64,000 bases of DNA. Source: Trichopria drosophilae (taxonomy: Eukaryota > Arthropoda > Insecta > Hymenoptera > Diapriidae). Positions 59,810-64,000 of this stretch are shown one piece after another. The position numbers and the translations under genes are program-made. The number at the start of each line of letters is the position of its first letter. Position 1 is the first letter of the stretch. The notes below the pieces were generated by a model. It was not told the origin of the DNA. It saw only the letters and a program-made list of their open reading frames with translations, and ran no database searches. The stretch is from positions 136,328,001-136,392,000 of the forward strand of contig CM059584.1 in the NCBI GenBank assembly GCA_030407085.1, read 5' to 3'.

Positions 59810-61180
59810 ATTTTGAACTTTTTTTTCACTGAAAATCAGTGAATAGTTACTGTTTCAGCGTTTCGCTGTTTAAAATCAGGGACAATATGTTATGCGATCA
59901 CATAACTTATCACAATTATTTCGAAGCGCAAGTTAATTATAATTTATACTAATAAGTTGTAGTGCAGGATCGAAAATTGATTGAGTGTTAAATACAATTT
60001 ATCAAAGAAGTAATTCAAATTCAAGTATCATTTTACGTCGTGCGGTTACATTTCAATCAAACTTTAAACTGTAAAGGGTCTTGTAGACAGTTTTGGTATT
60101 GCTGGAACTAGCAATCAGGAAATTTAAGCTAGAATTCGGTAATAGAATTTTCGACCCTACTGCACAGATACGGAAGTTCCGAAATTTCACTCAAGTAGAC
60201 CATTATACATTTTTACATTTAATAAATAATTTTCGGTACTCTTAATAATATAGTTTAAGCTTATAACAAAAGTATTGCAACTAACAGTTTGTTTACTGAA
60301 GTTTGGACTAAAAGACAAAAATTCAATCACAAAAAGAGTGAACAATTTTAATTAATTTTTAGGTGTCTTCGGACTTGTATTGTATTATTATCACATATTA
60401 AATTGACGCACTAAACTAGTCAAAATAAATACGCAGTCACATGGATAAGTTATCTATGTATAAGAAATGCGAGGCTGCTCGACCTATAACGTCGTATCTA
60501 AATTAGCCTTTACTACTGATCAATCTACTTTCTTTCCATTATTCCTTTAGTTCATCTATATCTATTTTAATTCATTAGCTCCTTTGTTTGTTACGCTTTC
60601 TTGTTTCAAACAATCTTTAGTTACTATTGAAATAAATTATTTGTTTCGTAATTGCTTTAAAAAAACTATTATAACACCTGTTTACTTCTGGCTATCGATT
60701 TCTGAAAAAAATTATCACTAATGTTTTCTAAAAATAGAAATACCAAATATCTACAATAACACTTAAGAATCTCGAGAGATATTGTATGGTAATTAAAATC
60801 TGAATGAATATATCTAAATTTTAGTATTCGTTTTCCATCTAAGCTAGAAACGATTGCAAACATTCGATACCTGCGCAAATTATATCACTATTATGTACTA
60901 ATATAAATAAATATTTTAAGCACGTAAATTATTATTTTACTATCTGATATCGACTATTTGGTTCAACATTAAAGAGGACCTAAAAAGTACCTATCATTTT
61001 TGTTAATAAATTGTTTTAAAAAATGTATAATATGCATTTCTTCTGGACTTTTTAAGTGTATTTTCTACTTTTTCTTGTTCTTACTCGTAGAAATTCTCAG
61101 CAAGTTTTGTTTTAATTCAATCGACATAATTTTATTATCGTCTGTATTACTGTGATAATTGTGACTGACAAAAGAAACGT
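59810..61180. other. AT-rich sequence without features
   Basis: No gene or repeat family is recognised. Confidence 0.5.
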
Positions 61181-61187
61181 ATAGTCA

Positions 61188-61396
61188 TACACTGAGAAAA
61201 ATATCTAAAAAACTTGACTAAATGATGAGTTTCCTAACGGAATGTAAATCTTTAGTATTTTTAATCTGTATTTTGTTAATTTTACTAAAGTTTGGTTAAA
61301 CATTTTCTTTTAGTTATTTAAACTATATGCAGTTATAAAAACTGTAGTATCAATTAGTCTAATTACATCATTTAGTGAGATTTGTTTCTCATTGTA
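61188..61396. mobile_element. 209-bp MITE with TACACTGAGAAAAAT ends
   Basis: TACACTGAGAAAAATATCT is mirrored by GAGATTTGTTTCTCATTGTA, and inside ACTAAATGATGAG is mirrored by ACATCATTTAGTGAG. It may be distantly related to the 20940-22271 element by its TACACTGA start. Confidence 0.6.
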
Positions 61397-62009
61397 TAAA
61401 AGTGCGAAAAACGCAATTTTACACACTTTTACTGTACAATGGTATATGAGAAAGATTTGTAATGAATTCTGGTAATACTTCATTTAAATAGTCAGCAAAG
61501 ATTTTGTTGAATTCAGGTAAGTTTTTAATGCATCTAGCCAATGTTTCTTACTTAACTAACTTAACGCAGTAATATTTCAAAAATTGAGTTATAAAAATGA
61601 ATCATCCCAATTTCGATAGTAATGCTAATTATCATATTCTCTACAATTTGATACTTACGGTCAATTTTCTGAACTTTAGATCACTTTTTTAGGCAGATAT
61701 AAAAAAAGAAAGGCACGAACCAAGCATTCTATTAATTCCATGCAGCACTTCAAAAATTACTAATCTTATAATTTAAAAGACTTTGTTACCTTATGAAGGT
61801 CACTTCATTGAATTCAGTAGTATAAGAATATAATATCTATTTTTAAAAAAATATTGTAATTTTTTTATGAGATAGCGTGAGAATGTTTTGTTGATAATAA
61901 TTGCATCTAATTCCTTATTTGTATTTTTTATTGTGCTTATTGAATGTTTGACACTAATTTTTTCTTTGACAATCGCAGTATCAGATCTAAATGGATTTTT
62001 CATGATGAA

Positions 62010-62220
62010 AACGATGGCACCAACAGAATATTCCTATCACGTTGCACTTTCCAGAAAAGTAAGGTTAAATGTGTCAAAATGTCATACTGAAAATGATGAC
62101 GTCAGCAGAATATTCCTATCATGGAGAAATATGGCCAAAAACGCACATTTTTGCACATTTCACCTCACTTTTCTCGACAATGGGACGTGACAGAAAAATT
62201 TTGCTGCCGTTGTTTTCAGC
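62010..62220. repeat. Imperfect palindromic repeat (MITE-like)
   Basis: The left arm CAGAATATTCCTATCACGTT then AGAAAAGTAAGGTTAAATGTGT is mirrored by ACATTTCACCTCACTTTTCTC then ACGTGACAGAAAAATTTTG. A direct repeat of CAGAATATTCCTATCA also occurs at 62108. The overlapping 60-100-codon frames are repeat-derived. Confidence 0.5.
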
Positions 62221-63397
62221 ACAAAAAATCCGTTGGGAAATTATACTGCAAATGTCAAAGGAAAACAAAAAATAAAATTTTATCGGTTAGTATTACTTTT
62301 CACGGTGAGTTTGAAGTATTATGCATGTGGAATTTGCTAGCTAGAATTGATAATATGCAACCATACAAATGTAACATGACTAAAATTAAAATACTTTAAC
62401 CGGCCCTTCTAAAAAACATCACGATAAAATCAAAAAACGTAGGATTTTTAAGTTCTTTTTATTTTCGATGAAATTTGACCTCCAAACGAAATATATTTTA
62501 TGGACAAGTAGGAGATATCGAAAAGATCTACAACTTTTGTATACATAATTTTTCACATAATCTCTAAATTTTCGAGATAAATAAATAAAAACGTTTTTTT
62601 CCATTTTTTAATTTTTTTCTCGCGCAAAAAAAAATATTTTTTCACCATATTTGGTGGAAACTTCCCTTTTTATATCTCAAATAAGGCGTATGATTGTTTC
62701 AAATAAAAATATTCATTTGTAAATGTTATATTAAATTATAAAACGACAAATTACCCCCAACTTCAACCGAACATCCTCACCTTAAACTTTTAGATTTTTA
62801 AACGTTTTTGTATTGGATTTTGTTCGTTGAAATGTCTTTTTTCGTATGGTCATAAACAAAATTCACGTCAGAAAAAATCAGTTTTCTTAGCTATAATATG
62901 TAAACACAAACTGATGTAAAATTTAAGAGTATTAGAAAATAATTACGAAATAAACGAAAATAAAAACGAAATGTTTATAAAATATAAACTTTTTAAGTAA
63001 CAAGATTTTCTATGTATCCGATTAAAAATTAGTATCGATTTTTTAAATGCACCATAATATTAATAAATAGTAATAAATACACTTAATAAACTCCAAACTT
63101 TATGTAATTCCAGATATATATGTAATTCATTTGATAACTTTGAGATAAAATATATTTTGCAAATGTAAGGATAGTAATATTAATAATTAATTATAAATAT
63201 ATAAAAATAATAATTTATAAAGAATATTAAAAATATTAATATTCAATTATAATAAATATTGGAACTCGTGTCATGTATCTGCTTTTTTTAATGTGCAAAG
63301 ATTAAAAATCACGTAAAACATGCAGCACTCATAATATATTGTAATTACTCTATTTATGTAAAATTTACAAAATGGCATTTAAGTGAATAATAATTAA

Positions 63398-63609
63398 TAA
63401 TGACGCCTTATGCTCAGCGAAAATTTTTTAAACATTTCTACCTCTAAAGTAAAAAACGTCAAAAATAGAATTTATTTTTTAGAACATTACTGATTTATGA
63501 CAAAAATGTTTCTGAAGAAAGAAGTTTCTGAATTCAGGGATACATACCAACAATGTTAAAAAATAAAAAAAACGCACTTTCTATTCGTTCAGCATAAGGC
63601 GTAATTATT
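63398..63609. mobile_element. 212-bp MITE with GACGCCTTATGCT ends
   Basis: ATAATGACGCCTTATGCTCA then GCGAA is mirrored by TTCGTTCAGCATAAGGCGTA then ATTAT. The interior has inverted AACATTTCTACC/AACAATGTT-like ends and no ORF. Confidence 0.68.
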
Positions 63610-64000
63610 AACTATTTATGATATTTTTTATTGTGATGTAATGGATACAGTTTTCAAAAACAGGTTTTGAGGCAAATACTTTAGAGATTGCGGTTTCTAT
63701 TTTAAAGAAAAGCATATTCTTTGTTAATTAATTTGTTAATTAAGTAATTTATACAAGTGACTTTTTTTATATTTGTTTAAAATGTCTTGAACCATTCACA
63801 CTTAAAATTGAAGAAAAATATTCACAGAAGTTTCGGAATAATCGCTAAGATTTCTGTTAATCAGATTCAAACATTTGTATTTATGTACCATTGACTATAA
63901 AGTTTTAAAAAATTGTTGTAATTTAACAAACTTAATGTAGCAGTAAGAAAAATGTTTATTTAATATGGTGTCGACTATTTATTAATATTCTTGTCAGATA

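Noticed and set aside
61888..62399. Three overlapping 68-100-codon + strand frames
   Set aside because: They overlap each other in different frames across an inverted repeat, so none has independent support.
1..64000. tRNA or rRNA genes
   Set aside because: I looked for tRNA-like T-loop (GGTTCGA) and rRNA-like blocks and saw no complete cloverleaf or rRNA segment by eye. A covariance search would be decisive.

Overview
The window is AT-rich eukaryotic (animal) DNA. Genes have GT-AG introns, there are no operons or bacterial signals, and most of the sequence is degraded transposons. The best anchor is a complete insect-type GTP cyclohydrolase I gene (Punch/GCH1). Its residues and the intron-riddled layout point to an arthropod, most likely an insect. 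I favour Hymenoptera from the style of the interspersed repeats, but that is a guess and not shown by the sequence.

Layout. (1) 1.4-11.0 kb, + strand: two small multi-exon genes that I could reconstruct through every splice junction: a 4-exon gene for a 191-residue acidic protein (1378-3738) and an 8-exon gene for a 404-residue coiled-coil and cysteine-rich protein (4800-11025). I recognise neither family. Their introns and flanks hold a non-LTR retrotransposon relic, a pogo/mariner-like MITE, a 364-bp MITE and a hairpin element built from 16-bp repeats. (2) 11-16.1 kb: a repeat-only stretch with a 1.1-kb terminal-inverted-repeat element, a 370-bp palindrome and a 5'-truncated Penelope-like element. 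The Penelope copy has a GIY-YIG endonuclease, an RT fragment, an internal duplication, a hammerhead-like motif and a 14-bp target-site duplication. (3) 18.6-49.4 kb, - strand: Punch, with five coding exons spread over 27 kb (45818-45644, 37041-36832, 24992-24827, 20691-20575, 18697-18568). A likely 5' untranslated exon and TATA-type promoter lie at about 49.15-49.48 kb. The exons join in phase to 265 residues with all three zinc ligands. Its large introns hold a tandem 295-bp repeat, several MITE families, dispersed repeats containing the words TTCAAAATGGCGGA, a second and more decayed Penelope RT fragment, and two blocks of an A-rich, T-poor minisatellite. (4) 50-64 kb: no convincing gene, with MITEs, an inverted/direct repeat cluster at 57-58.2 kb and plain AT-rich sequence.

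Punch makes 7,8-dihydroneopterin triphosphate for tetrahydrobiopterin and pteridine pigments. No other pteridine-pathway gene is visible. The most unusual items are the Penelope copy with its template-jump duplication and hammerhead-like motif, the minisatellite locus with its related 15-16-bp arrays bracketed by two MITE copies, and the two unassigned small genes.
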